Positions 10,385 through 17,640 of a DNA stretch of 64,000 nt are shown in pieces (the first letter of the stretch is position 1; each line of letters starts with the position of its first letter). Origin of the DNA: Methyloligella sp. (GTDB lineage Bacteria > Pseudomonadota > Alphaproteobacteria > Rhizobiales > HXMU1428-3); assembly GCA_021604645.1 (NCBI GenBank), contig BQJJ01000005.1, positions 186,001 through 250,000 on the forward strand. Direction: 5' to 3'. The notes beneath the pieces are model-generated. The model was not told where the DNA came from. It made no database searches and was given only the letters and a program-made list of their open reading frames with translations. The position numbers and the translations under genes were made by a program.

Positions 10385-10729
10385 TTAAGTGTTTTTTTTC
10401 ACTTCTTTTTCGAGCGCCTCTATTTCTTCTTTTAGCGCCTCATATTCGTCCATCTTCCGCTTCAGGAAACCAGCAGCCAAGACGGATTTTTCATAAATGC
10501 CTTTTGGCGTGAGAAAATAAGCATATCCAAGCTTATTCTCACTTCCCTGAAAATTTTGGATTTTCACCAATCCCTTATCAACAAGCGCCCTTAGGCAATA
10601 ATTCACACCGCCAAGGCTTATGCCGAGTTTATCGGCAATTTCTCTTTGAGTAAGGTCTGGACTTTCTTCCAATAATCTAAGAACCCGAAACCGGGTATCT
10701 TCTTTGGTATTAACTTTCGGAGCAGTCAT
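10385..10729 (-). CDS. MarR family EPS-associated transcriptional regulator
   Basis: 114 aa. A winged helix-turn-helix (about residues 15-75: [32 protein letters not shown]) is followed by a C-terminal coiled coil ([18 protein letters not shown]). This architecture and the [18 protein letters not shown] start match the MarR_EPS family found beside exopolysaccharide clusters. It lies 113 bp upstream of manC in the same orientation and probably controls the cluster; whether it activates or represses cannot be read here. Confidence 0.85.
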   Translation of the reverse strand: MTAPKVNTKEDTRFRVLRLLEESPDLTQREIADKLGISLGGVNYCLRALVDKGLVKIQNFQGSENKLGYAYFLTPKGIYEKSVLAAGFLKRKMDEYEALKEEIEALEKEVKKNT

Positions 10730-10866
10730 GATTTAGTGATAAACGCCCGATATGGTGGCTTTAGAATGGCTACCGCACCACCAAAGACTTGAGTTTCTTT
10801 GCTGGGGGCAAATTTTAGCGTGCGCCTATTGTTAAGCACTATGAAATTAGAGCGGTTCATTTCCTT

Positions 10867-10880
10867 GTTCAAAGTTGAAC
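10867..10880. promoter_or_regulatory. Candidate operator (6-bp inverted repeat) upstream of the EPS regulator
   Basis: GTTCAA-AG-TTGAAC is a perfect inverted repeat in the 226-bp gap between the MarR-type regulator and the RfaH-like gene. It lies about 140 bp upstream of the regulator start, so it could be an autoregulatory or antiterminator-linked site. Evidence is symmetry alone. Confidence 0.3.
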
Positions 10881-10955
10881 ATAAAGCTCCACTTCCTACG
10901 TGTCAAAAGTTTTATTTGTTCTTTTGTAGTTAAATTATGGCTGTTGAGGGATGGG

Positions 10956-11480
10956 TTATTTTTCTATTTTCTCAATGTCTGAAACTTGTATTACTGCTCG
11001 TTTTTTCTGCCCCAGAACATCAAACAAAATGCCTAATCTGGTTTCGTTTGAAATGGTTTCAATTGTTGCAACATACTCAACAAAAGGGCCTGATACTGCC
11101 CTTACCTGGTCGCCAATTTTTAAATTATCTGGAGGAAGCAGACTAAAATCTTCATCGCATCGTGCCATAAGCCCATTTATTAACTGCTCTGGTATAGGGG
11201 GCGGCTCATTCTTACCAAAACTAACCAAGCGAGAGATCCCCAACGTGCTATTTATACTGCTCCAATTAGGGTTTTCGCGTTCTGTCCCAACAAATATATA
11301 CCCTGGAAATAATGGTTGTTTGCTCTTGTGGCTTGACCGTCCACGCCTAATGAGCATTTCACGGACAGGCATGAATATTTGAAACTCCTGCCGCTCAAGA
11401 TTGACACAGGCTCGTTCAAAACCGTTTGGTTTTAACTGAGCTAAGAACCATAAAATTGATGATGTCATCTCAGAACTCAT
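10956..11480 (-). CDS. RfaH/NusG-like transcription antitermination factor
   Basis: 174 aa. The N-terminal NGN domain begins WFLAQLKPNGFERACVNLER and has the hallmark PLFPGYIFVG. The C-terminal KOW domain begins IGDQVRAVSGPFVEYVATIE. Specialised NusG paralogues of this type (RfaH, LoaP, UpxY) let RNA polymerase read through terminators in long polysaccharide operons, which is the neighbourhood here. The start could also be the ATG four codons further in; neither has a strong ribosome-binding site. It should act on the minus-strand EPS genes from 10.3 kb down. Confidence 0.85.
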   Translation of the reverse strand: MSSEMTSSILWFLAQLKPNGFERACVNLERQEFQIFMPVREMLIRRGRSSHKSKQPLFPGYIFVGTERENPNWSSINSTLGISRLVSFGKNEPPPIPEQLINGLMARCDEDFSLLPPDNLKIGDQVRAVSGPFVEYVATIETISNETRLGILFDVLGQKKRAVIQVSDIEKIEK

Positions 11481-11731
11481 AAGAAGTTATACTACGCTAT
11501 TTGAGCCTCTTTATAAGACCTTAAGTTTTGCTTAGCTAAACACAAAATATATCCAAATATTTATGTTTTTTACCGTTAAAGTTAAGCGAATGCCAGTCTT
11601 TTAGATTTACATAACAGCCGTTAAAAATGGGAATTTATCATCAAAGAGTGGATAACGAGAGGACTGGGTGGGAATGCACCTTGAAATAATCATTTAAAGG
11701 ATTTTGAACATCGAAGGATATATAGTTAAAA

Positions 11732-11808
11732 TGGTACCACCTCTCCGAATCGAACGGAGGACCTCTTGATCCACAATCAAGCGCTCTAACCAACTGAGCT
11801 AAGGCGGC
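11732..11808 (-). tRNA. tRNA-His (GTG anticodon)
   Basis: A 77-nt cloverleaf with encoded CCA. The acceptor is GCCGCCU/AGGUGGU, including G1-U72 and G4-U69 wobble pairs, with discriminator A73. The D-arm contains AGCTCAGTTGGTTAGAGC, the anticodon stem-loop CTTGATTGTGGATCAAG holds GTG at 11772-11774, and the T-loop is GTTCGATTC. The base before G1 is T, so the usual G-1:C73 pair of tRNA-His is absent. That is the known state in a clade of alphaproteobacteria with an unusual HisRS, so the gene is probably functional. Confidence 0.95.
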
Positions 11809-12090
11809 ACAAATTTTAAGGTATAATAACTATATCAAAATCAAGACCCTGTTCAAACCAATTCTCAAGGCATTCGTCAAGTTATTTTTTGTTTTTCGCC
11901 TCATTAATTGCCTTCAAATTTCTACATTCAGCTGGGCAACTCATAAAGTTGCATTCTAAAGCTTGCGGCCTGTTTACGCCATTTCAGCCACAACACAAAT
12001 TAAAGTGGCAGCTCTCTGTTTCATTTTCCTTGATTAAGAGAGAAAATTAACCATAAAATTCAACATTATATTATTAGGGAGTTTGTACTT

Positions 12091-12366
12091 ATGAAAATGA
12101 AAAAATTCGCAATTTTGACTATTGCTGCAGCATTATTAGCACCTTTCAGCGCATCTGCATTTGCAGCAAAAAATTGCAAAATGGCCTCCGTTGAAGGATG
12201 GGGCTTAACTGAGGCTTTAGCTAAATCTCAAGCTCATAGCATCTTACTTTTATCGACTGGAAACTTCCCCGTTCAAAATGACAAATTTTCCAAACCAAAA
12301 GATGATTGCACACTCACACCTCTTGGCTGGACCTGCAAAACAACTGCAAAAATTTGCAAAAAGTAG
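12091..12366 (+). CDS. Small secreted protein with four cysteines, unknown function
   Basis: 91 aa. The signal peptide is MKMKKFAILTIAAALLAPFS with probable cleavage after ASAFA. The ~66-residue mature part has four Cys (NC near its start, then DDC, WTC and KIC in the last 25 residues), suggesting two disulfides in the periplasm. A good ribosome-binding site (TTAGGGAG) precedes the ATG. I do not recognise the family. It is monocistronic, with a terminator after it. Confidence 0.7.
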   Translation: MKMKKFAILTIAAALLAPFSASAFAAKNCKMASVEGWGLTEALAKSQAHSILLLSTGNFPVQNDKFSKPKDDCTLTPLGWTCKTTAKICKK

Positions 12367-12394
12367 GGAGTGCAACTTAAACCTTCCTTAGAAA

Positions 12395-12445
12395 ACCACC
12401 ATGCAAAATTTATCTTTTGCATGGCGGTCCCTTTATCTTTTTTTG
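12395..12445 (+). terminator. Rho-independent terminator after the small secreted protein
   Basis: A 10-bp perfect stem (12399-12408 with 12415-12424, 6-nt loop), extended by three more pairs after one mismatch, is followed by a T-rich tract ending in seven Ts. Confidence 0.8.
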
Positions 12446-12456
12446 TCGACTTCTCT

Positions 12457-13020
12457 TTATTGCAGATAAGTTTCCTGACGCACATCACCAAAGCGATATT
12501 TTAGCTGTTGAACTGTATGAGCCTGTAAGTCAGTTAATTCTGAAGTATTGTTTGTTGCACGCTTTCTTCCTCTCGCAGCGCTTTCAACTAAATCGATTAT
12601 GTCAGCTCGTTGCTCGCCACTGCATTGCCTGGTCAATCCTTTTGATAAACGATAGAGAACCGCACCTGATTCAACATGATCACGAACATGCCATCTGGCC
12701 AGCTTCACCATTTCTTTTGGGTTATTATAATTCAGGCGATACTCGGCCCAATATTCCAGGTCTGCGATTTGCTCAGCTGTAAGGTCGCCTCTGTCTTTCA
12801 TAATGGCGACCATAAGTGCTAATACGGCTTCTCTTGGGTCTTCAATTAATGCGAGGGGATGAGTACCTGCCTTTCTTTTAAAAAAGAACCTACGGATCAC
12901 CCCTTTTATTCCAGAAGCTTCATATGAGAGGTTTTTTAGAGCCTCAACCATGTAATTTGCTCTTATAACAAGAAAAGCTACAAGACTAAGCGTTGATAAA
13001 ATGGCGAGTAAAATATGCAT
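12457..13020 (-). CDS. TerB-like domain protein with N-terminal membrane anchor
   Basis: 187 aa. One membrane helix (about residues 2-22, LLAILSTLSLVAFLVIRANY) is followed by a basic linker and a helical domain with DPREAVLALMVAIMKDRGDLTAEQ, which resembles the TerB (tellurite-resistance) fold. A ribosome-binding site (AGGAG) lies 7 nt before the ATG. TerB domains are often membrane-linked and implicated in stress responses; the function here is not known. It is divergent from the sigma factor gene. Confidence 0.6.
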   Translation of the reverse strand: MHILLAILSTLSLVAFLVIRANYMVEALKNLSYEASGIKGVIRRFFFKRKAGTHPLALIEDPREAVLALMVAIMKDRGDLTAEQIADLEYWAEYRLNYNNPKEMVKLARWHVRDHVESGAVLYRLSKGLTRQCSGEQRADIIDLVESAARGRKRATNNTSELTDLQAHTVQQLKYRFGDVRQETYLQ

Positions 13021-13188
13021 AAGAGGCTCCTGAACTGATTTGAGTTACTAATGCCTATCTGTCGACTTACCCCATCATTTGGTTCAATTAAGAGCCTATT
13101 TTTTCAAAACTTATTGCGCTATGAAGGCGCAGCTTTTATGGTCACGCTGAAGAATTATCACAAAACCTAGGGACTTACGGACCTCATA

Positions 13189-13776
13189 TTGACTCAAACA
13201 ATGACAGATCTAATGAGCTCTTCATCATCAAATGACCCGTTGTTAAGGCTGCTGCAGGAGACCGCTTCTAACGATAGAGATGCGTTTCGCCTCCTTTATG
13301 ACAGCAGTTCAGCGAAACTTTTTGGGGTTATTTTACGTATTGTAAAAAGGCAGGACCTTGCCGAAGAGATCTTGCAAGAGACTTATTTGATTATATGGAA
13401 CAAGGCCAACTCATATAATCCGTCTCTTGGGCGCCCTTTAAGCTGGATGATGACGATTGCTAGAAACAAAGCTCTTGATACTCTGCGCGGGTTGGAAGCT
13501 AAATCACAGACTTTCGAATATAGTGAAAGTGATGATGCGCCAATTCAATCAGCTTTACTGGCGATCATCCCTGAAACACTCGATTCAACCGATCGTATGT
13601 CTTTGCAAAACTGCTTGAATGAGGCAACGGAGCAGGCTCGTGAAAGTGTTTTACTGGCTTATATACACGGGTTTTCTCGCGACGAATTGGCGGCTCGATA
13701 TTCCGTCCCTGTGAACACCATTAAGACTTGGTTACGCCGCGCATTAATTGATTTGAAGAACTGTTTAGAGCGATAA
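13189..13776 (+). CDS. ECF-family RNA polymerase sigma factor (SigK-like)
   Basis: 195 aa if the TTG at 13189 is used; an ATG at 13201 is an alternative. Region 2 is AFRLLYDSSSAKLFGVILRI to DLAEEILQETYLIIWNKANSY and PLSWMMTIARNKALDTLR. Region 4 is ESVLLAYIHGFSRDELAARY with PVNTIKTWLRRAL as the recognition helix. This belongs to the ECF group paired with RskA-type anti-sigma factors. The anti-sigma gene starts 1 nt after the stop, so the two are coupled. The fasciclin gene downstream is a plausible target. Confidence 0.92.
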   Translation: MTQTMTDLMSSSSSNDPLLRLLQETASNDRDAFRLLYDSSSAKLFGVILRIVKRQDLAEEILQETYLIIWNKANSYNPSLGRPLSWMMTIARNKALDTLRGLEAKSQTFEYSESDDAPIQSALLAIIPETLDSTDRMSLQNCLNEATEQARESVLLAYIHGFSRDELAARYSVPVNTIKTWLRRALIDLKNCLER

Positions 13777-13777
13777 A

Positions 13778-14524
13778 ATGGAAAAAGAAACACTTGAAGA
13801 AATCGCTGGTGAATATGTTTTGGGAACGCTTTCTCATGAGGAACGGCGGACTGCTAAGGAGCGTTTGAAAACTGACGCTAACTTTGCTCGCCTTGTTCAT
13901 GAATGGGAAGAACGCTTAAATCCTTTATCTGAAACACAAGAGCCTGTTGCCGCTCCCCTTGGGATTTGGCATAAAATTTCACACGCCCTAGATGACCAAC
14001 CTGTTATTGAGCCCATTCCAGAAGTAACAGAGATAGATGCCCCTCAAGATCGTGTGACGAAACTCGCCACCAGCCGCAATCGTTGGCGCGCTGCTTTCGT
14101 TGGAGCCATGGCCCTCGCCGCCAGTTTTATTGGCTTGCAAGCAGCTGGCATTTACCTTCCATTTTTCCCAAAACCCGCTGCTGAGGGACGGTTTATCGCG
14201 GTTCTCAATCCTTCTGGCACATCAACTGGTTTTGTGATCAGGGTGGATGTGGGGACAAAAAAACTTGAAATTCAACGGCTGGCTGAAAAAGCTCCTCAAG
14301 GTAAGGATTACGAACTTTGGGTCATTGAGCCGAAACAATCTCCAAAGTCTCTGAACGTTGTTGGCAAGGATAGTGTGCAACAAGTTGGGTACTCTCCTTT
14401 AACCAAATCCCCTCAAGGGCAATCACCTTTGACCTTTGCTATTAGCCTTGAGCCTGAGGGAGGCTCCAAGACCGGGCAACCTACGGGGCCGATTGTTTTT
14501 TCTGGTCAATTGATCACTCAATAA
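13778..14524 (+). CDS. Membrane anti-sigma factor, RskA/anti-sigma-K type
   Basis: 248 aa. The N-terminal zinc-less anti-sigma domain (EIAGEYVLGTLSHEERRTAKERL, then W-E-x-RLNPL) faces the cytoplasm. One membrane helix (about 108-128, FVGAMALAASFIGLQAAGIY) follows. The C-terminal RskA periplasmic domain contains GRFIAVLNPSGTSTGFVIRV and GKDYELWVIE. It should hold the co-transcribed ECF factor inactive until a periplasmic signal triggers release. Confidence 0.9.
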   Translation: MEKETLEEIAGEYVLGTLSHEERRTAKERLKTDANFARLVHEWEERLNPLSETQEPVAAPLGIWHKISHALDDQPVIEPIPEVTEIDAPQDRVTKLATSRNRWRAAFVGAMALAASFIGLQAAGIYLPFFPKPAAEGRFIAVLNPSGTSTGFVIRVDVGTKKLEIQRLAEKAPQGKDYELWVIEPKQSPKSLNVVGKDSVQQVGYSPLTKSPQGQSPLTFAISLEPEGGSKTGQPTGPIVFSGQLITQ

Positions 14525-14690
14525 AGTGCTGAAATGCTGGTCTTTCTTATCAGTGTTTGATTTTTTAAAAAGTTTTTTAACTTTTTTGAAACTTTAGCGG
14601 GCTTGCTCTCGTTCCTACTCCTGAGCGCAAAAATGCGTTTCTCTAAGAGGCGTATATGTGCGCCGTTTCATTTGATCAGGAGTTAAAGAA

Positions 14691-15290
14691 ATGAAATCAC
14701 TTTCCTCATTGTTAAAGTCTTTTACTGTTACGGCTGCTGTTGCCGGGATTGTTGCGCTTGGCTCACAAGCGGCTTTTTCTGCGCACCATAAATCTATGGG
14801 GCATGGATCAATTAAAGTGGGTGGTGAAGCGATGCTACCTACTAAAAACATTGTTCAGAATGCTGTGAACTCAAAAGACCACACAACCCTTGTAGCTGCT
14901 GTGAAAGCTGCTGGCCTTGTCGATACACTCCAGAGCAAAGGACCTTTTACAGTATTTGCCCCAACGAATAGTGCGTTTGGTAAATTACCCAAAAACACCG
15001 TACCGACATTGTTGAAAAAAGAGAATCTTGGCACCCTTAAGGGCGTTTTGACTTATCACGTTGTTGCTGGCCGTCTTGATAAGGCCACACTTTGGAAGTG
15101 GGTTAAAAAAGGAAATGGTAAAACGGAACTCAAAACTGTTGCTGGCGGCAAATTATGGGTGATAGCAAACGGCCCTGCCAATTTGATCATCAAAGATGAA
15201 AAGGGCAACACAGCAAACGTCCCAACTTATGACGTGATGCAATCAAATGGTGTTATTCATGTGATCGACACTGTTTTAATGCCGAAATAA
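14691..15290 (+). CDS. Secreted fasciclin (FAS1) domain protein
   Basis: 199 aa. The signal peptide ends around AAFSA (residues 1-30). A single FAS1 domain starts IVQNAVNSKDHTTLVAAVKA, with the H1 motif GPFTVFAPTNSAFGKLP and the H2 region LTYHVVAGRLDKATL to VMQSNGVIHVIDTVLMP. FAS1 proteins mediate adhesion or bind small ligands in the periplasm. ECF / anti-sigma / fasciclin is a recurring arrangement, so it is likely part of the regulon. No matching pair of ECF promoter motifs could be confirmed by eye. Confidence 0.93.
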   Translation: MKSLSSLLKSFTVTAAVAGIVALGSQAAFSAHHKSMGHGSIKVGGEAMLPTKNIVQNAVNSKDHTTLVAAVKAAGLVDTLQSKGPFTVFAPTNSAFGKLPKNTVPTLLKKENLGTLKGVLTYHVVAGRLDKATLWKWVKKGNGKTELKTVAGGKLWVIANGPANLIIKDEKGNTANVPTYDVMQSNGVIHVIDTVLMPK

Positions 15291-15358
15291 GTTCCTATAT
15301 ATATCTGATATTCCCTTCAACCTTACATTCGCGATTGTGTAAGATTGTTTGGGGATTT

Positions 15359-15401
15359 GAAACCAGGCCCGTCCCTCTTGTGTGGCCTGGTTTCTCTTTT
15401 T
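15359..15401 (+). terminator. Rho-independent terminator after the fasciclin gene
   Basis: An 11-bp perfect GC-rich stem (15359-15369 with 15384-15394) is followed by a T-rich tract. The tract runs straight into the TTAG of the first family A repeat. Confidence 0.88.
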
Positions 15402-15436
15402 AGTGGCGCTTCAGGTTGCCCACTAGCAACCGCGCT
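15400..15436 (+). repeat. Family A repeat (bulged hairpin), copy A1
   Basis: TTAG, then GTGGCGC, TTCA, inner stem GGTTGC, loop CCACTA, inner stem GCAACC, and GCGC. The outer GCGC and the inner GGTTGC/GCAACC both pair, leaving TTCA as a bulge. It ends 6 bp before repeat B1. Reference copy for the family. Confidence 0.85.
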
Positions 15437-15442
15437 TTATAC

Positions 15443-15560
15443 CTCTCACGGCTATTTCAAGCACTAAGGGTGCTTGAGCCTCCGAGGGGCGGCACTAGGT
15501 GCCGGACGCCTCTGGCGTCATGTCCTACTGCCCGAAGTGGGCAGCACTCCTTCTTCGTAT
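15443..15560 (+). repeat. Family B repeat (multi-hairpin, ~118 bp), copy B1
   Basis: It begins CTCTCACGGCTATT, then hairpin 1 (CAAGCAC/GTGCTTG), the conserved CCTCCGAGGGGCGGC, hairpin 2 (GGCAC/GTGCC), GACGCC/GGCGTC, CATGTCC, hairpin 3 (CTGCCC/GGGCAG), and the conserved tail CTCCTTCTTCGTAT. Confidence 0.85.
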
Positions 15561-15582
15561 ATTTGTTATTTGTATTTTTTCT

Positions 15583-15732
15583 TTAAGTAGCCCACTTCAC
15601 AACCGAGCTCTATTCTCTCTCTCGGCTATTCTGCTGTTGAAGTAGCAGGCCTCCGAGGGGAGGCGCTAGGCACCGGGCTTCGTTGACGCTGCGCCATGTC
15701 CTGACGCCCAAAAGGCGTCACTCCTTCTTCGT
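15583..15732 (+). repeat. Degenerate A repeat followed by family B repeat, copy B2
   Basis: 15583-15609 looks like a decayed family A copy (AGTAGCCCACTTCACAACCG). B2 proper is 15616-15732: CTCGGCTATT, hairpin 1 CTGCT/AGCAG, CCTCCGAGGGG, GCGCTAGGCACC, CGCTGCGCCATGTCC, hairpin 3 TGACGCC/GGCGTCA, and the tail CTCCTTCTTCGT. It stands 56 bp after B1 in the same orientation. A further degenerate A-like stretch is near 15755-15776, at the end of the arsR gene. These repeats fill the 475-bp gap. Confidence 0.75.
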
Positions 15733-15765
15733 TTATCTTCTTTCTATATTTTTGCTTTAGGTTGC

Positions 15766-16110
15766 TCACAAGCAATTATCATTTGGGTTGCAACATGATT
15801 GGACTGTTTTATTGCCTTCACAGCAGTCATGGATTAAGTAGTGGACCATATCTCCGATAGACTTGAAATCTACTCGGTAAATAATTTCCCGTGATTGTCG
15901 CTCCGAGATCAGTAAACCGGTTTTTGTCATCTCTGCTAGATGGAACGAAGCACGTGAGGGGGTTGCCTCCACCTCATTGCTGATTTCTCCAGCCGTTAAA
16001 CCATCTCCACCAGCCTTTACGAGATGCTTTAAAATTCTCAATCTTGTGACATTTGAAAGGGCTCCAAAAGTGGCCAAAGCCTCAGCTTCATTCATAGTTT
16101 TTCCATTCAC
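15766..16110 (-). CDS. ArsR/SmtB family transcriptional repressor
   Basis: 114 aa winged helix. NEAEALATFGALSNVTRLRIL is the typical ArsR start, and GLTAGEISNEVEATPSRASF with HLAEMTKTGLL is the recognition helix and turn. The C-terminus is rich in cysteine (DCC, SCC and a final NC), giving candidate thiolate ligands for arsenite or another soft metal. It is transcribed away from the DUF6428 gene, and two identical palindromes lie between them, one just 7 bp before its start codon. Confidence 0.9.
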   Translation of the reverse strand: MNGKTMNEAEALATFGALSNVTRLRILKHLVKAGGDGLTAGEISNEVEATPSRASFHLAEMTKTGLLISERQSREIIYRVDFKSIGDMVHYLIHDCCEGNKTVQSCCNPNDNCL

Positions 16111-16116
16111 CTACTG

Positions 16117-16140
16117 ATATTTCAATTAAACTTGAAATAT
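16117..16140. promoter_or_regulatory. ArsR operator, site 1
   Basis: A perfect inverted repeat ATATTTCAA-N6-TTGAAATAT. It is identical in arms and spacing to site 2, 45 bp away centre to centre, and lies directly upstream of the arsR start. Confidence 0.85.
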
Positions 16141-16161
16141 ATACAAAAACATGTCAAATTC

Positions 16162-16185
16162 ATATTTCAAATATTATTGAAATAT
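16162..16185. promoter_or_regulatory. ArsR operator, site 2
   Basis: The second exact copy of ATATTTCAA-N6-TTGAAATAT, ending 13 bp before the DUF6428 start codon. The pair would allow ArsR to repress both divergent transcripts. Confidence 0.85.
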
Positions 16186-16198
16186 AAGGTGAATGTAA

Positions 16199-16675
16199 AT
16201 GACATTGAACAATTTGCTAAATTATTTAAAGACTTTAGATGTAACTTTGCCTCTTATATTTACTTTTGAGGGCGGTGAAATTGGCAGCGGATATCATGTA
16301 ACTGAAATCAAGACCTCAAACATTACGAGCATTGATTGCGGTGGACAAATTTCTGAATGGAGCGAGGTGGCAATACAACTTCTTGACGGACAGGGAGTGC
16401 AGCATATGAAGGCAAGCAAGCTTGTTAGTATTTTGGAGCACTCTCTAGGGCGTCTTACAAGACTAGGAGATAAGCCGCTTTATTTTGAATTTGCGCCACA
16501 AAATATAGGGTTACAGCTATTTTCTTTGGAAAAAATCGACGTTTCAAATGATCGAATATCAGTTCAACTTATAGAAAAAAGAGCGATCTGTAAGCCAGCG
16601 AGAAAAGCGACTGGAGGAAAGTCCAAGTCATCATGTTGTGGAGAAGATTTGCACGAAACTGCTTGTTGCGCTTAA
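16199..16675 (+). CDS. DUF6428 family protein with Cys-rich tail
   Basis: 158 aa, starting MTLNNLLNYLKTLDVTLPL. The centre has the family-like 'LPLIFTFEGGEIGSGYHVTEIK' pattern and ISEWSEVAIQLL. The C-terminus ends SSCCGEDLHETACCA, two Cys pairs that look like a soft-metal ligand set and mirror the Cys pairs at the end of the divergent ArsR. An AAGGTG ribosome-binding site lies 5 nt before the ATG. Family assignment is from recalled family pattern and ArsR neighbourhood. Biochemical function is unknown; a metalloid-response role is inference. Confidence 0.7.
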   Translation: MTLNNLLNYLKTLDVTLPLIFTFEGGEIGSGYHVTEIKTSNITSIDCGGQISEWSEVAIQLLDGQGVQHMKASKLVSILEHSLGRLTRLGDKPLYFEFAPQNIGLQLFSLEKIDVSNDRISVQLIEKRAICKPARKATGGKSKSSCCGEDLHETACCA

Positions 16676-16698
16676 TTTTTGACTTAGAAAATTTGTTA

Positions 16699-16729
16699 AT
16701 GAGCTAAGATGGGATACATCTTAGCTCAT
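16699..16729. terminator. Bidirectional hairpin between convergent genes
   Basis: A 13-bp perfect stem (16699-16711 with 16717-16729, 5-nt loop) between the ends of the DUF6428 gene (+) and sdhB (-). Flanks are AT-rich but have no long T run in either direction. Confidence 0.6.
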
Positions 16730-16737
16730 CAATAATC

Positions 16738-17517
16738 TTAGTATTTGCGTTCGACTAGTTTCTTTTTTAGTTCGGCAATGGCTTTGGCTGGGGACAAGCC
16801 CTTAGGGCAGGCCTTGGCGCAGTTCATGATGGTGTGACAGCGATAGAGGCGGAACGGATCTTCTAGATTATCCAAACGCTCGCCTGTTGCTTCGTCGCGG
16901 CTGTCTGCTACCCAGCGATAAGCTTGCAGCAGAGCTGCAGGGCCTAAGTAGCGGTCTGAGTTCCACCAATATGACGGACAAGATGTTGAGCAGCATGCGC
17001 ACAAGATACATTCATAAAGTCCGTCGAGCTCTGCGCGGTCTTCAATGGATTGTTTCCATTCTTTTTGCGGCTCTGGTGTCGTCGTTTTCAACCACGGCTC
17101 AATTGAGCGGTGCTGGGCGTAGAAGTGGCTTAGATCTGGTACCAAATCTTTCACTACAGCCATGTGCGGCAATGGGTAAATTTTAACAGCGCCTTTAATT
17201 TCATCAAGGCCTTTGGTACATGCCAAAGTGTTTGAGCCATCAATGTTCATTGAGCATGAGCCACAAATGCCTTCGCGGCATGAGCGACGGAATGTCAATG
17301 TTGGGTCAATTTTGTTTTTGATCCAGATGATGCCATCGAGGACCATTGGGCCGCAATCATCCATATCAACAAAGTACGTGTCGATTTGTGGGTTTTCATC
17401 ATCATCAGGTGACCAACGATAAATGTGAAATTCACGCCAGTTGCCGCCATTTTCTGGCTTATTCCAGGTTTTACCCTGTTTTGGTTTTGACTTCTTTGGC
17501 AGTGTTAGCTGGACCAT
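16738..17517 (-). CDS. sdhB: Succinate dehydrogenase iron-sulfur subunit
   Basis: 259 aa. The N-terminal [2Fe-2S] domain has [17 protein letters not shown]. The C-terminal ferredoxin-like domain has [16 protein letters not shown] and [15 protein letters not shown], ligands for the [4Fe-4S] and [3Fe-4S] clusters. It carries electrons from the SdhA flavin to the membrane quinone site of complex II. It follows sdhA after a 123-bp gap as the last gene of sdhCDAB. Confidence 0.97.
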   Translation of the reverse strand: MVQLTLPKKSKPKQGKTWNKPENGGNWREFHIYRWSPDDDENPQIDTYFVDMDDCGPMVLDGIIWIKNKIDPTLTFRRSCREGICGSCSMNIDGSNTLACTKGLDEIKGAVKIYPLPHMAVVKDLVPDLSHFYAQHRSIEPWLKTTTPEPQKEWKQSIEDRAELDGLYECILCACCSTSCPSYWWNSDRYLGPAALLQAYRWVADSRDEATGERLDNLEDPFRLYRCHTIMNCAKACPKGLSPAKAIAELKKKLVERKY

Positions 17518-17640
17518 CTTTTCGTCCCTACCTTCATCTAATCAGCTTGTGCAATTTGCACGGTTTTATTTATTATACATCCTGGATATTGACACTTTGA
17601 TAAGCTGAGAATATCCGTCGAACCTGCCTGGTTGCGGTCT

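Noticed and set aside
1..11480. Insertion sequence or phage remnants linked to the polysaccharide cluster
   Set aside because: No transposase, integrase or terminal inverted repeats were found there.
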